Of a stretch of 64,000 bases of DNA, positions 1 to 12,160 are shown one piece after another; position 1 is the first letter of the stretch; every line of letters begins with the position of its first letter. Both the position numbers and the translations under genes were made by a program. The stretch spans positions 2,046,001 to 2,110,000 of the forward strand of contig JAIUPT010000041.1 in assembly GCA_022315425.1 (NCBI GenBank). Direction: 5' to 3'. The stretch comes from Pseudevernia furfuracea (lineage: Eukaryota; Ascomycota; Lecanoromycetes; Lecanorales; Parmeliaceae). The notes beneath the pieces were generated by a model. The model had not been told where the DNA came from, did no database searches, and saw only the letters and a program-made list of their open reading frames with translations.

Positions 1-680
1 GCATTGTGGCCTTACTTCAACGGCGGTCCTTTTTTCTTACTTTCAACAATCAAGGGCAGCGTGTCTTGACTATTTCCAGTGGGCAAGCGGAGCGTATTCC
101 AAGGCGTTTCATTGAGTCAGCATTTCTCAGCATACGGTGGGTCGCATATCGAGGGTGGACGATTTTCATAAGTCCCAAGGATGAGTGTCTTGCTGATGTG
201 GGATGATTATGACTTCTTTATTCTTCGGATCTGTAATCTTGGATTTGTTCCTGTAGCTGGTTCATGATTTCGAAGTGTGTATTGTATATCAAATACTGTT
301 CGTGGATGACGGAGAGCATACTATTCTCACTTTTCTCTCGCGAAATTCGCACGTAGGGAGTATGTACGTACTTATCTCATCCTCGCTATCACCCCACGGA
401 CCAGAATTGATTCGACGACGACAACATCGGAATCGCGAGTGGTAGCCGTATTATTTGCGCTCCAGAGACTGTATTAAGTACTCCCGCATTCGCTGTCGTC
501 ATAGGTACTAGTAAAAGTACGGTACTTTGGGAGCGGTAATAACCGCATACTCTACTCTCTACCCATCCAACATTCATCCATGCATCCGATCCCCTGCCAG
601 AAACTAATTATATCAAGAATCACACCCCAATTTATTTAACTGATTGAAATCCACCCCCTAAAAAAAAGACACCCGCAGTC
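1..680. other. Left-edge intergenic sequence
   Basis: No gene could be supported. A short open frame at 6-206 (+) has no ATG at its first codon and resembles no family I recognise. It could be the tail of a gene lying to the left. The last ~80 bases before 681 are A/C-rich and would be the promoter and 5' UTR of the MBL-fold gene. Confidence 0.4.
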
Positions 681-2665
681 ATGAAACACCTCACCCTCGA
701 CCCCAACCATGCGCTGCCTGCGACCAGAGATCTCCCCTCCGGCGCCACGGTGCCGGACTCGCTGCCACAGGCCAAGGAAACGAAAGTGCATCCGAGCAGT
801 GCGGGGGGCGAGAACGCGAGGTTGTTGTTTGTGGGGACGGCGACTGTTATTCTGTATGTGTTTTGTTTTGTTTTGTGAGGTTGTGGTTGTGGTTGTGGGA
901 GGTGCTGGGAGGGGAAGAAGGAAGAAGGATAGAGAAGAAGGTAGAAGGAAGGAAGGAAGAAAGAAAGAAAGAAAAAGAAAGATAGAAGTAAAATGAAGAG
1001 ACAGTATTATGTTCTGTTTTGTTGACATTTTTGGGGACAGAGAATGGGAGGGGGTTAGGCTGATGACGGATCCGGTACTCTCTACTCTACTATTCCCCCC
1101 CCCTCTTTGTTTTGGGAACAAGAGGACATAAATTTCTGAGCTGTCATACAGAATTTCCTCCATGCAGGAGACCATGTGCATCTTGGCCCTGGGGTCACGG
1201 GAACCCGTCTGACCAACCCTGCTGTCGACCTCCATGACCTGCCTAGGATAGATCTCATATGTCTGTCTCATTATCACGCGTGCGTCCCCCCCTCCTTCCC
1301 AACACCACCTAAAAGTTCTTGTCTTCTCAATGCCCGAAACCCATTTCCATCATCACCATCAATTCCCTCCCATCCCCATTCTGTAGGAGTATAGACCCAC
1401 GCTAAGCCTACCGGTTGATTGATGATAGCGACCATTTCGACCAGCATGTCGAAGCTTCCCTCCGTCGCGGTAGGTCTATCTATCTACCTCTTTTCCATCG
1501 TTTTCCTTCAAAATCAAATACACCCCTCACCCATTTTCGTCTCATCATCATCGTCACATAACTCCACCCGCCATCTCAATCTACCCCCAAAAAACACAAA
1601 CACACTAACCCTGCTACAACCCCTCAGACCTCCCCATCATCACAACCCCACACGCCAAATCGCACCTCGCCTCCGCGTCCAAAGACCCCGCCGAAGCCTT
1701 CACCGCAGTGCACGACCTCGACTTCTTCGACGAATGCCTCGTCGAAATCGCGGGTAGCGAGAAGAGGGCCGCGATCAAGGTGACGGGTATGCCGGGCAAA
1801 CACGTCCCGCCGGGGCCCGGGGGCGTGGCGGGGAAGATGAACGATTTGTTGGGAGCTGTGCGTTTCTTTCCCTTCCCTTCCCTTCCCTTCCCCTTCCCCT
1901 CCCCTGCCCTAGCTCTCCTTCCCCCTTCCCACAGCAACCAAAAACTCCACCACCCCCTAAAACCTAACGCCCCACCCCCCTTTTTCCCGCCCCCCAGGTC
2001 CCCCCCACAAACGGCTGGATGCTCCAACTCGGCCACCTCTCCCCCTCACCACCCCACGCCTTCCACCCTGCCTTCACCATCTACGTCTCCGGCGACACCC
2101 TCCTCGTGCCCGAGCTCGGGGAGATCCCCAAGCGCCACCCGCACGTCGACCTCATGCTCGTGCACCTGGGCGGCACGACCATCCCGTCCCCGAGCCTGCC
2201 CTTGCTCATGGTCACCATGGACGCGGCGCAAGGGGTCGAGCTGGTCCGGTTGGTGGGGCCCGACGTGGTCATCCCCGTGCATTTCGAGTGAGTACCTTTT
2301 GCCCCCGGCGACTGTTTCCTCTGTGTGTGCTGTTGGGGGCTGCTTTGCTTTTGCTTCGGCGGTCGCCGATGGGGGGGGGGGGGGGGGGGGGTTTCCTTGT
2401 GTTTGTTTCTCAAACAGAGAAGAGGAAGGGGTTGGGCTGTTGAGGTTTGGGGAAGAAGAAGAAGAAGAAGAAGAAGATGATGTGGTATGGTTTGTTCAGC
2501 TTTGTCGGGGTCAAGGGCTAATTGAGAGCAATCAAATGCAGTGACTACGACGTCTTCCTCTCGCCGCTGTCGGATTTCAAAAAGGCCATGGAGGAGGCGG
2601 GGCTGGGAGACAAGGTGGTTTATCTGGACCGCAAGGACGCCTATCGATTCAGAGTGGAGGAGTAG
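681..2665 (+). CDS. Metallo-beta-lactamase-fold hydrolase (UlaG/NAPE-PLD-like)
   Basis: This is an intracellular metal-dependent hydrolase of the MBL superfamily; the substrate cannot be told from sequence. About seven exons join in frame. Exon 1 is 681-853, exon 2 the 34-nt 1041-1074, exon 3 1152-1279 and exon 4 starts at 1429. Later exons begin near 1628 and 1999, and the last runs from about 2542 to the TAG at 2665. The spliced product has a strand ending in TVIL, then WEGVRLMTDP and the metal-binding signature SHYHADHFD, whose split across an intron supports the model. A PGKHVPPGP loop follows, then YVSGDT (bridging Asp) and PVHFEDYDVF (last His). Length is about 340 residues, usual for the UlaG-like branch. 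No signal peptide is seen. The intron ending before the last exon holds a 21-G run and a GAA repeat. The family call is secure, the exact function is not. Confidence 0.85.
2371..2391. repeat. Poly-G tract in an intron
   Basis: A run of 21 consecutive G lies inside the last intron of the MBL-fold gene, followed about 70 bases later by a (GAA)n stretch. Such runs are prone to length errors in sequencing and in vivo. Confidence 0.9.
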
Positions 2666-2954
2666 GTGAAGCCAGAACTACGTGTGGTGATCTGCGTTGA
2701 TTGGCGATTGAAGCGTAATCAACATTCACGAAAATGAAGGAAGTAATGCGGAAAGGTAGCTATCTGCGTAGCATCTCAGTGCTATGATGAAAACCAGCTT
2801 CTTTTGCCTATCACGTCAAGCCTATTGATAAGCTAAGCATCAATGAGCCAAGAATGCATAAAGCTCTAAGCCCCAGTCGTGATGGCTTCTACAAGCCTGC
2901 GACATTGAGGATACCGTTACCCTCTTCATCCATCCAACGCCTTCGCTGAAACGA

Positions 2955-5602
2955 TCATGGACCATTCGGACGCGATAAGCTCGGCGCCAATTGCTTGTAT
3001 TGTAGCTCAAAGTTTGATACCTTTCCGCATCATTAGCGCTCATCAGACATTTATGGGAAGCGGTCCGGTTACGCACCCTGACCTTCTCCCAGGCCATCTG
3101 ATTGAAGAACACATAGCTTCCTTGCTCCTTCTCGACACTCATCTGTATCGGCTCAGGTAGAGTGACGTCTTTCGTAAGCCACATCTTGAGGTCGGTATGG
3201 AACCTCCAGTTGCGATTCGTTCTCGAAATCGGGTCAGTAAGAGAGCTTTGGACGTGCGTATGAAACATACAATTCAGTGGCGACAAACTCCTGTATGATG
3301 TCTCGGGGTTGGGTGTAGAAGATCCAGAAAAGTGTCTCGTCGGAAAAGTGTGGTATCTTCTCCCTCACTGCATGGACGTTATCAACAGTGTAACATTCAG
3401 GTAATCGGAAGTCTGGCTGCATTGGTCTCGAGCCTGGATCGGCGAAAGGTCCGGAGAAAGTGGGATAGAGGGGTCTGTATGGCCTAGTCAGCTTCTGCGC
3501 GAAGTTTATCTAGCTGGTGGTAATGACACACTCTGCGGAGTTCAAGTTGAGTCCAAGTGTTGTCAAGTCCTGACCCCTTGCGAGATAAGAGACGTCTGGA
3601 TTATCATTGCTGATTGTGCTGAGAAATCCTGGTAGGCCAAATTCGTCGATTGCACTCATCTGTGATAATGGTGTTCGATCTGGCGTATGGTTTGATCGAG
3701 ATGAGTCGCCTGTCCTAGCCCCGTAATCTTGCCGCCCCTGCGGGGGCTGCTGCGGCTGACTTGTCTGCTGCTGAGGTGGAAATTGTGAATCGTTGAAACT
3801 GGTCAGTAACGCGTTCATAGTGTGCTCGTTCCGAGTATTGCCCTGCGTCGTAGATATATTCTATCTGGCTGGTCAGACGATACGATTCAGCATGAAGCAC
3901 CGATAAAAGTGCTCACGTTTCTGTCATGGTCCTGCATCACAGCTGGGCCTTGACGATTCGAATCGATTGGGGACCGTCCAGTAGAAGAGGCTAATCACTA
4001 GTCAGTGGGATCTTGTATGGACTGCCTGAATGTCCGGTCATCATTACCTCCAAACCCCAGACCATTGGGTGACGTAAGTCTTTCCACCACCGAGGAAGAT
4101 CGAGTATTATTCGCCTGACTGCTCGAGGCGCTTGGCAAGCCGTGGCGTGTTTGTATTTGATCTTGCGGTAATGAGAAAGTATTCGTGTTTGAAAATCCGC
4201 CAAAACCAGCATTCTGCATCATGTTCCTTCGGTCGCTGTCGCTTTCATCGGTACCATTCCTACCCAGAGGCGGAAAGTCGTCGACAATGGTTGACTGAGG
4301 CTGGCGAGACGCCGGCATTTGACCAATTCCACTCTGGCCACCGTAGCGATGATCATCCAGCGAATGTTGTAAATTGGATGATGCAGAATACATGTCATCA
4401 TTCCCTCTATGAGACTGATCTTGACTTTGCTGAATCGGCTGATGCTGTTGCTGTGCTTGCGAATTTACTAAATGTGATTGTTGCGGACGCTGGACAGGAG
4501 TCTGCTGAGCGACTCGTTGATTCGCCCATATAGCTTGGCTTGTGTTTTGGTATTGGGGTTGAGATGTGCCAGATAAGGATGGAAATTCACTGTAAAGTGT
4601 AGATAGCTAGATCAGCACGATCTCAGACTGTGTCCAAGCCCAAAGAGGGCATGTTTTAAGGAGTTTCCATGACATAGCAAGCAATGCAGGTAGCATCATA
4701 GACTTACGATAGGTCTAGAGATGCCGCGGGCTGAGAACCGCCGACTCTCTGCGCAAAGCTTGACGTTCCTGCGCCTGTCTGGCTCGGTTGAACGCTGGGC
4801 AATCCCGGGGCGCCATTTGCAGGTGCTCCAAAGCCCCAATTCGTGCCATTACCTAACGAGCTCAAAAGCGTCAGCGTCCTAGTGGTGTACAATGTAATGT
4901 TCAAGGGCTTCTCACGTACCTAGTTTCGTAGTATTTTGTAACCTTCCTGATCCTAATGGCGTATTTCGATTCTGAGGTGCTGGTTGGGCGGGGTATCCCC
5001 CATAACGCAGGTTCTGCGCGTTGGGACGCATGTTCTCTGATGGCCAGTCGTCAGCCTTTTGCTCTTCTTGGGCCCGCTGAACTTCATAGTTTCCTTCCAT
5101 GTGTTCGCTCGTTATAGGAAATTCCGAATCCGGAGGGGTGGCATCCTTGTCTTGATGGTCAAGAGGTGAGAGGGGTTCAGGAGCGGTCTCATAGTCATCA
5201 GGAGATGAATCCATAATTTGATGGTCCAGAGAGGGAGAAGTCCCTGGTACAGTTTCGGGGGCAACAAGAACCATTGCCTCTCCAGCGGATTCAGGACTGG
5301 CCCCAGCTCCATCGTCAACGTCTTGAGGCTGCTGCTGGGGCCCCGTAGGACTTGAGTTAACGGATTGCTGCTCTCCTGACCAGTCCACATAGCGGATAAC
5401 ATTCCTCCTCTTAGACTTCTTTGACGTTCTGGCACTTCCAGTTTTCTTTTCTGGCGAAGGGTTCACTTCGTTCACACGATATCCAGGCATGTTCAGACCG
5501 CTGCGCAAGCTCGGTGTGGAGTAAATGCTGTTGTAGGTTCTGCTCCGGTGGCCAAGAAGGATAGTGTAAATACAGAGATTGTGTCTTACCTTGTCGATTC
5601 AT
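2955..5602 (-). CDS. NOT2: CCR4-NOT transcription complex subunit 2 (NOT2)
   Basis: NOT2 bridges NOT1 and NOT3/5 in the CCR4-NOT deadenylase complex, which controls mRNA decay and transcription. Translation starts at the ATG at 5602 (MNRQG), where fungal NOT2 proteins usually begin. A long low-complexity N-terminal region rich in Gln, Pro, Ser and Asn spans several exons (about 5509-3510). The diagnostic NOT2/3/5 C-terminal domain follows, with RPLYPTFSGPFADPG, then FSDETLFWIFYTQPRDIIQE, ATELYNRNWRFH, LWLTKD-like and GSYVFFNQMAWEKVR stretches. The last exon joins after WEKVR to VSNFELQYKQL and ends at TGA 2955-2957, matching the usual F-x-L-x-Y end of the family. About nine exons are needed and internal boundaries are approximate. 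It is convergent with the MBL-fold gene. Identity is confident from the C-terminal domain; N-terminal exon details are inferred. Confidence 0.9.
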
Positions 5603-6386
5603 GACTGCCAGAGATCTTTCTGTCACTTTTCTAGAGTGCTCCTGACTCGCCAAAAGTGAGCTCGGCCTGCAGCACTGTGAATGTCAAGACGCGCTTGCCG
5701 CGTCTATATGGTGTTCTAATGTGACTAAACGTTTTTTACTTTTTTGCCCCTTCACATCCGAAATCCAAATCTTCCCAATCCCATTATACTCAACGACCAT
5801 ACATCCAAATAGTCTCACATACTCAATACATAGTGTCCATATAGTGCGCAGTCAATATATCCATCCTTCCTTCTATTCCTAAAAGCTTAAACATGAGACT
5901 CACGGCAAGCAATTCATACTCAGCTCGCTTAATACCTTACGAAGGGGGACACTGAAAAATTTCAAACAGCGCTAATAAAAGCCCTAACCCTATTACCGGA
6001 AGGCGACCCTATCACTAAACCCCGAAGCATTTTTTAAGCGCATTATTGGGGTATCTCGAGATGAGGTGTTATCCGACAGAAATTCTTTACGTTCAACTCG
6101 ACCTTTCAGCTATACGTTATTACGTGACTAAGTCTCAGCAGGAACATCTACTATGCAGGGCTACTACTACACAGCTATGCTATTCTAGAACTTGCTATTA
6201 TGATATTATGTAGTATTAGGCCATTCGAATGTATAGTAGTTATTTGGTAGGGTAGATTTGGTAGCGCAAAAAAAAGAAGTATGGAACACCGTAGTCTAAC
6301 GAATTTTTTGATGTTCCGACCCCTGCTAGATTTCAGTTTCGAATCACTTTTTGCTCATAGCCAGCATCAAATCCATTGGAAAGAGG
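5603..6386. other. Divergent intergenic region NOT2 / uL29m
   Basis: This region must hold the promoters of the flanking divergent genes. It is AT-rich around 6030-6280. It contains a telomere-like CCCTAACCCT at about 5984-5993 followed by a GGAAGGCG motif that recurs near 23126. No coding sequence is supported. Confidence 0.5.
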
Positions 6387-7326
6387 ATGTCAGGCCGTTC
6401 ATTGTCACATCAGATTCAGGTATTGCGAACAGTCTCGAGCGTCTCACCGGAATTGAACCTTCCCATTTTCCTCGCGCCCTTGCTAGCTTCGATCTCCCAA
6501 CCTTTACATCAACGATCCTCGTTCTCAACAACAGCGACCCTCTCCGTGCGCGCGAATAAAAAACGTGATGGCAATCCTCACAGAGGCGAATCGGCTCTAC
6601 GAAGAACCGGCCTCAGGTATCCAAATGCCATGTCGAAGCAGCCGCTCCCACAACCTGTGCTGGATCCAAAGAAAAGAACAAAGATCCAAGTCGATCCCAA
6701 CCATGGGCTTTGGGGGTTCTTCAGTAGGAACCGGAAACCATTCCACTCCCCCGAGGAGCTTAATGGGAGGGGTATGCTACAGTCCTCAAGCTTCAATTTA
6801 GACGACTAACTGATGCAGGTCGCTCCTGGACTGTTGAAGAACTACGACACAAGTCGTGGGAAGATCTACATTCACTATGGTACATATGCTGTAAGGAGCG
6901 GAACAGACTTGCAACAGATTACTTGGAGCAAAGTCGAATAAAGCTTGGAGAGGGAGCCTTGAATTTCAACAAAGGTGATGAAACGGTAGGTGTTTCCAAC
7001 GACACAGGCTATCTTCGAACTACGCGTAATACCCCAACCTGCGTTGAGATCAGGACTGATCTCCGTGCTTTTTTCAGATTCGGAAAACACAAGCCAAGAT
7101 AAAGCACACCCTTACGGAACGCTGGTATGCGTGGGAGGAGGCGTGGAAGGCGGCCGAGAACGATCCCGAAATTAACCTCGGAGCTGATCTAGACACTCCA
7201 GCATACCAGCCAAAGTCTTTCAAGGTAAGTAATTGCTGTCCTAATCTTTGAGTCATACATGCTGACTGAGCCCAGGATGAAGAGGAGGTTGACGAACAGC
7301 CTCGAGCTGCAGCTGGAGCAGCGTAG
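6387..7326 (+). CDS. MRPL4: Mitochondrial large-subunit ribosomal protein uL29m (MRPL4/MRP-L47)
   Basis: This is a structural protein of the mitochondrial 54S ribosomal subunit. The open frame begins upstream at a TTG, so I chose the first in-frame ATG (6387, MSGRSLSHQ). The N-terminal ~60 residues are rich in Ser, Arg and Leu with few acids and look like a mitochondrial presequence. A conserved LDPKKRTKIQVDPNHGLWGFF block precedes the family core: RSWTVEELRHKSWEDLHSLWY, CCKERNRLAT and, after an intron, IRKTQAKIKHTLTERWYAWEEAW. Three introns (about 6773-6818, 6987-7077, 7225-7275) splice in frame to the stop TAG at 7326. The C-terminus is acidic then Ala-rich. Identity is confident from the RHKSWEDLH and LTERWYAWEEA motifs. 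Confidence 0.9.
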
Positions 7327-8879
7327 TGGACGTACACAATCAGCCGCACCGTGAAACTGGATGATGGCGAGAACGTTGAGCGCTAAAGCGTCGAGCTCAA
7401 TTTCTTGTCCCGAATTCGCGTTGAGAAACATGCGCAAGATCGCCCATGGCATGCACCGCAATATGTGAGAGCCCCTCGTCCCGTCAAGCCTCTTGGATTG
7501 AGCCAACCCAAGATGTTGTGATCACAAGGCCAAGTGCCAGTTGTATTTGCCAGTTGTATTTTTTGTTAAACTCTACGAGATGTATAAAATCAATACCATC
7601 AGATCAAGAATTTGTGTCCATGTTTGATGCATTCTTGGTCGACCTTCTTCAGGTGTTTGATGTTGCCCTCGCAAGCTTTCCTCATGCATTGCACTTAGCC
7701 TTGGTGATCCGAATCGTGTACGTGGAGTAGTTGCAACCACACATCTCAGAGGCAGAAGAGCAACTGCCCCCTATGAAAATGGTACATTCTAAGCCTACTA
7801 CGGGTACCTGATTCATTCCTGTTCTAACGCTGTCACCTAAAGGCCCACAGAATGTGAGAGTCCTCTGTTTAGAACTTGTCAGTCTGATGCCTCAAAATAC
7901 AAGCTGCCACTTCCGCCAGCTATACGTCTATTGTATCCAAAACAACCTGCTTCCAATGAATGTGTCTGTACACTCGCTATTCGTTTGCATCTTCTCGAGA
8001 ACACCAAGGTCGACCAATGCGTGCTCCATCAGCGACCTAAGCCATCTCTTGTCGTCGGCAACCTCGCATAAATCCTATTGTCTCTAGTCGGGCATAGGAG
8101 CATACCCTCCTGTTCCTACCATGTGAATGAATCTGTAGTAGCCTACTTCATGACCGTCGGCCAACAAAGTTGGTTGGAAGTTGCCTAAGTGGTAGCCTTT
8201 CAGCCCTTTTTAGTCGTCATCTTGCCGTCTGCAAAGATCTTTGAGAGCACAGAACCAGGTTCAAGGCTTTCCGCTTTAGAAAAGTCGGATTACAGGCCAT
8301 CCTCGGGATGATCACCAAGAAACAGTTCCGAGTCACGGAGGGTAAGATTTCCGTTCGAGTTCCTAAGAGGTATTCTGAAAATCCAGTAATGTAGGCAATA
8401 CTCAGAGTCAATCGTTGTTCAAGAAGGACTTTGAAAGAATCTCCTCTCAAGTTTGCTAGGTAGTCGATTTGCATGCGGAGACACAATGAAGTAAAAGCAT
8501 AGATATCTGTCTGATGTTCGTGCACAAATTCATCAAAGGCCACGACAAAAAAAGAGTCCGCTAGTACCGTGTTAGAGATCCTTGAAATAGTCACTGAACT
8601 GACTGTTATTGAATTTTCCAAGACCAACAAACAAGCAAGGCACACCGTATCAATATCACAACTGATCAAAAAGTCCTATAAGGACGTGTGAAGTCGGTAA
8701 AAGGGCGACAGATCTGGGTAAGCCAGTGGCCGTTGCCCGTTGACCGCCAAGATCCGGGCTTGGCGCTCCTAAACTCCGACCTCTGTGTTCCGACCACCGC
8801 TTGTTGTTCACTCACGTTGCTCTTATCTCAAAGACTTTGAGATTGACTGTTTGTACTCTGAAAACCTTTGACGGCAAAA
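7327..8879. other. Intergenic region without a supported gene
   Basis: The longest open frame is on the minus strand (8217-8669, 150 codons); it starts at TTG and shows no family motif. Shorter coding-like stretches near 7850-8090 could not be joined into a gene. The last ~180 bases before 8880 are expected to be the GDI promoter. Confidence 0.4.
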
Positions 8880-10647
8880 ATGGATGAGGTCGCTCCCGAA
8901 TATGATGTGGTTGTGCTCGGAACAGGTTAAGGGCCCCCCACTTTAATAGTTGACACAGGGACTGACAAAATACCAGGCTTGACAGAATGTGTGCTTTCGG
9001 GGTACGCGCGAGGCTTTGTGCGTAGCTCATAGCTGGTACTGATTATGATCACAGTGTTATGAGCGTAAAAGGGAAGAAAGTGCTACACATTGACAGGAAT
9101 GACCACTACGGCGGGTTCGTTGGTTTCCGTACTTCTTCCGAGACCACTGCTGACAGAATCTAGTGAATCTGCCTCCTTGAATATTGAAGCTGTACGTACG
9201 ACAGTGGACTACTGCATTTACCTTTTCTGAGCCGTCCAACAGCTTTTCAAAAGATACGGCAATTATACCAAAGGCGAGGAGCCTTGGAAGAAGTACGGCC
9301 GAGTAAACGACTGGAACGTGGATTTGGTACCGAAGCTTCTCATGTCAAATGGTGAATTGACGAACATCCTGGTATCGACGGACGTCACGAGATACCTTGA
9401 ATTCAAGCAGATTGCGGGGAGCTATGTACAACAAGGGAGTGGGACAAGAGCGACGGTGGCGAAGGTTCCGTCGGATGCAGGCGAGGCCTTACGGTCACCC
9501 TTGATGGGTCTCTTCGAGAAGAGGAGGGCAAAAAGATTTCTCGAGTGGGTTGGGGCCTTTAAGGAGAACGATCCGTCGACGTATGGAGGTAGGGAGGAAT
9601 GCTGTTATTTTTCAGCAGAGCTTTGCGTTGACTAGATCTGCAGGCCTTGACCTGAATCGGTGTACGATGAAGGAAGTCTACGACAAGTTCGGTCTCGAAG
9701 CAACCACTCGCGACTTCATTGGCCACTCAATGGCTCTGTACCAGACTGACGAATACATCAACCAGAAGGGAGCTGCAAAAGAGACGGTCGTTAGAATACG
9801 GCTCTATGCCAATTCGATGGCCCGGTATGGGAAGTCTCCTTACATTTACCCTCTCTACGGTCTCGGCGAGCTGCCGCAAGGCTTCGCACGTCTGTCAGCC
9901 ATCTACGGTGGTACATACATGCTCAATACGAACATCGACGAGATCGAGTATGAGGGTGGAAAGGTCTCCGGTATCAAGGCGACGATGCGGGAGAGGAGCG
10001 AGGATAGCGACGGCATGAAATTCTCAACGAAAACCAAGAAGATCATCGCGGACCCGTCTTACTTCCCCGGCAAGGTCCAGATCGTAGCACATCTGCTGAA
10101 GGCTATTTGCATCCTCACGCATCCGGTAGCAAACACAGAGAACAGTGACTCTGCACAGCTTATCATTCCACAATCACAGGTCGGCCGAAGAAACGGTAGG
10201 CTCAGTTCAGAATATCCTACAAGCTCTGCAGCTCTCTAACAATTGCAGATATATACATCGCCATTGTCTCTTCAGCGCACAATGTCTGTCCTAAAGGGTA
10301 CTATATCGCTATTGTTTCCACCATCGCAGAGGGCTCAAGCAATCACCATCTTGAGTTGCAACCTGGATTAGATCGCCTAGGAAAGATCGAGGAAAAGTTC
10401 ATGGGCGCACCGATACCGCTCTACGAGCCTTTGGAGAGCGGAAGGAATGACAATATATTCATCTCGAAGAGCTACGACGCCACTAGTCATTTCGAGACGA
10501 CTACAGGTATGTGAATCCAGTTCACACATGGGTATATGCGTGCTGACTCTGGCAGACGATGTGAGAGATATATACAGGCGGGCAGAGCAAGAGGAGTTAG
10601 TCGTAGAAGGCTTACGGGAAGGCGACAATCTCGTTGGGCAGGAATAG
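8880..10647 (+). CDS. GDI1: Rab GDP-dissociation inhibitor
   Basis: GDI extracts GDP-bound prenylated Rab GTPases from membranes and recycles them through the cytosol. It is essential for vesicle traffic in yeast. The ATG at 8880 gives MDEVAPEYDVVVLGTGLTEC, the N-terminal dinucleotide-like fold of the GDI/REP family, after joining the first two exons. Small exons give GKKVLHIDRNDHYGGESASL, then the long exons with NDWNVDLVPKLLM, SYVQQGSGTRATVAKVPSDAGEA, FEKRRAKRFLEWVG and YDKFGLEATTRDFIGHSMALY. The C-terminal part has VSSAHNVCPKGYYIAIVST, PIPLYEPLESG and DATSHFETTTDDVRDIYRRA. One join is phase-checked: the exon ending TATGGAG at about 9588 to GCCTTGACC at about 9642. About seven introns are needed. 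Ends at TAG 10645-10647. Length is near 450 residues, as for the family. Confidence 0.93.
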
Positions 10648-11366
10648 GGAACAATAGGATTCGTAAGAATGTAATGTCTGCAGAAAACCCAAATGAACTT
10701 GCAGTTTAGCACCTGGGCGTTAGTCTTGGTTCCAATCCGAAGTCTCTTCTACTAGCATACAAGGCCAATTGGCAGATGAGAAGTTTTCCGCTCGGCTCAA
10801 ATGGTTTCGCCCTCTCGACCTGCACTCAATCACCTTTGCTTCCATTCTTCAATTTTGACCATCAACCCATGTCTTTACCTCATCAGATTGGATTCTTGAT
10901 CATCTTTGTCGTGGTTCCATGCTGGCCGGTCATTGTCTTTGGCCTCAATTAAGTGACCAGCTCTTGATCCTTGTGGCATATATGTCATTGTCACCTCACA
11001 TCGCTCATTGTCTAGTGGGGCTACTAAGTTTCGTTATAGGAGGTCTTACCTCACTTCGGCATTCTACGATCTGATCCTGTGAGCGCAAGGACTATTCCCA
11101 GCCTTCGGAATCCTCGGCCAGCGTTTCATATGTTTCCAAGCTCGTTCAAGGACTCAGGCATCAAAATATCTTGCGTCAGTGACCTCAGTCCACCAAACAT
11201 CCCTTACACTGACGGCTAAAAACTCCAACCAGAAATCTCACCGCAGCCTCTCGACTTCATCGGTCGACCCGGCATCGACCCTAGTGGCCGCCTTTCCAAA
11301 CTCCAATACCTTACAAAACTCCACCCCAGGTTTTTGACACGCGAGACCTCCACGACACCAGCAGAG
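10648..11366. other. Intergenic region GDI1 / BTB gene
   Basis: No open frame with recognisable features was found. It holds the GDI 3' flank and the promoter and 5' UTR of the BTB gene. Confidence 0.4.
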
Positions 11367-12160
11367 ATGGCCGGCACTTCAGATGATGATATCTTGAGGT
11401 ACTGTCACCTTGCGTTTCCTTGTTCCTATCACGTCTAACAGAATCGAAAAGCTGCCTGATTGGCGACATGATCATAGTCGAGGTTGGGCCAAAGAGGAAA
11501 CGTTACCACGTCCACAAAGCCCTCCTGACCCGGTATGAATGGTTCAGCAAGAGAATCTCCTACTACACCAGTGTTCCCGCGGAGGATCCCGCCGACAAAG
11601 CTGTGAGCCGGAGCTATATCAGTGTTCCCGCGGAGGATCCCAAAGTCTTCGAGCTTCTGATCAGCTGGCTCTACCGCAAGAGTCTGAAGGCCATTTCTAC
11701 CGCCGACGAGGAGGTCGCGATGGAAGAGGCAGAACTATCCGTCCGTATGTACCTCAGAGCGTGCGAATGGGACATGCACGAGCTGCAGAACGCGCTCATC
11801 GACCGGGTGAGAGTTCGAACAACCTGCGTCTACGGATGTTTTCCGCAACAGCTCATCAAGACAATCTACGAAAAGACGGAACCCACGTCCCCTCTCCGTT
11901 CTTACATCGTCGACAGTTTCATCTACAAGGGCATCGAATGGGATGAAGAGGCGAATATCGAAGCCCCGATCGCCGGAGACGACCTCCTGACCCGCAAGAG
12001 CGCGCTCAAAACCCAACTGGACGCCGGAAACCAGACTTTCGTGCTCGACTGCTACGAAGCACTGTTCCAGCTGTGCGCAAAGTCCAAGATTCGAGATCCC
12101 GATCGCAGGACCGGCTGTGTCTACCACACGCATGAGGAGGGGGAAGAGTGCTTGAGATGA
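11367..12160 (+). CDS. BTB/POZ domain protein
   Basis: Fungal proteins of this type carry an N-terminal BTB/POZ dimerisation domain and often act as adaptors; no substrate or partner can be inferred. The long exon encodes GDMIIVEVGPKRKRYHVHKALL followed by the alpha-helical BTB core with VFELLISWLYRKSL and the AELSVRMYLRACEWDM helix. Starting at ATG 11367 (MAGTSDDDIL), exon 1 (11367-11398) joins in frame to an acceptor at about 11451, giving S-CLIGDMII. That join is inferred and other starts are possible. Within the BTB fold a short direct duplication repeats the SVPAEDP segment. The tail has GCVYHTHEEGEECLR before TGA at 12160. Total length is about 245 residues, typical for fungal single-BTB proteins. 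Confidence 0.8.

Noticed and set aside
2840..2954. In-frame sequence after the NOT2 stop resembling a longer C-terminus
   Set aside because: The TGA at 2955-2957 fits the usual end of the NOT2 family (F-x-L-x-Y tail), so the open sequence beyond is treated as 3' flank, not as readthrough.
8217..8669. 150-codon minus-strand open frame
   Set aside because: It begins at TTG, has no ATG start nearby, no family motif and no splice partners.
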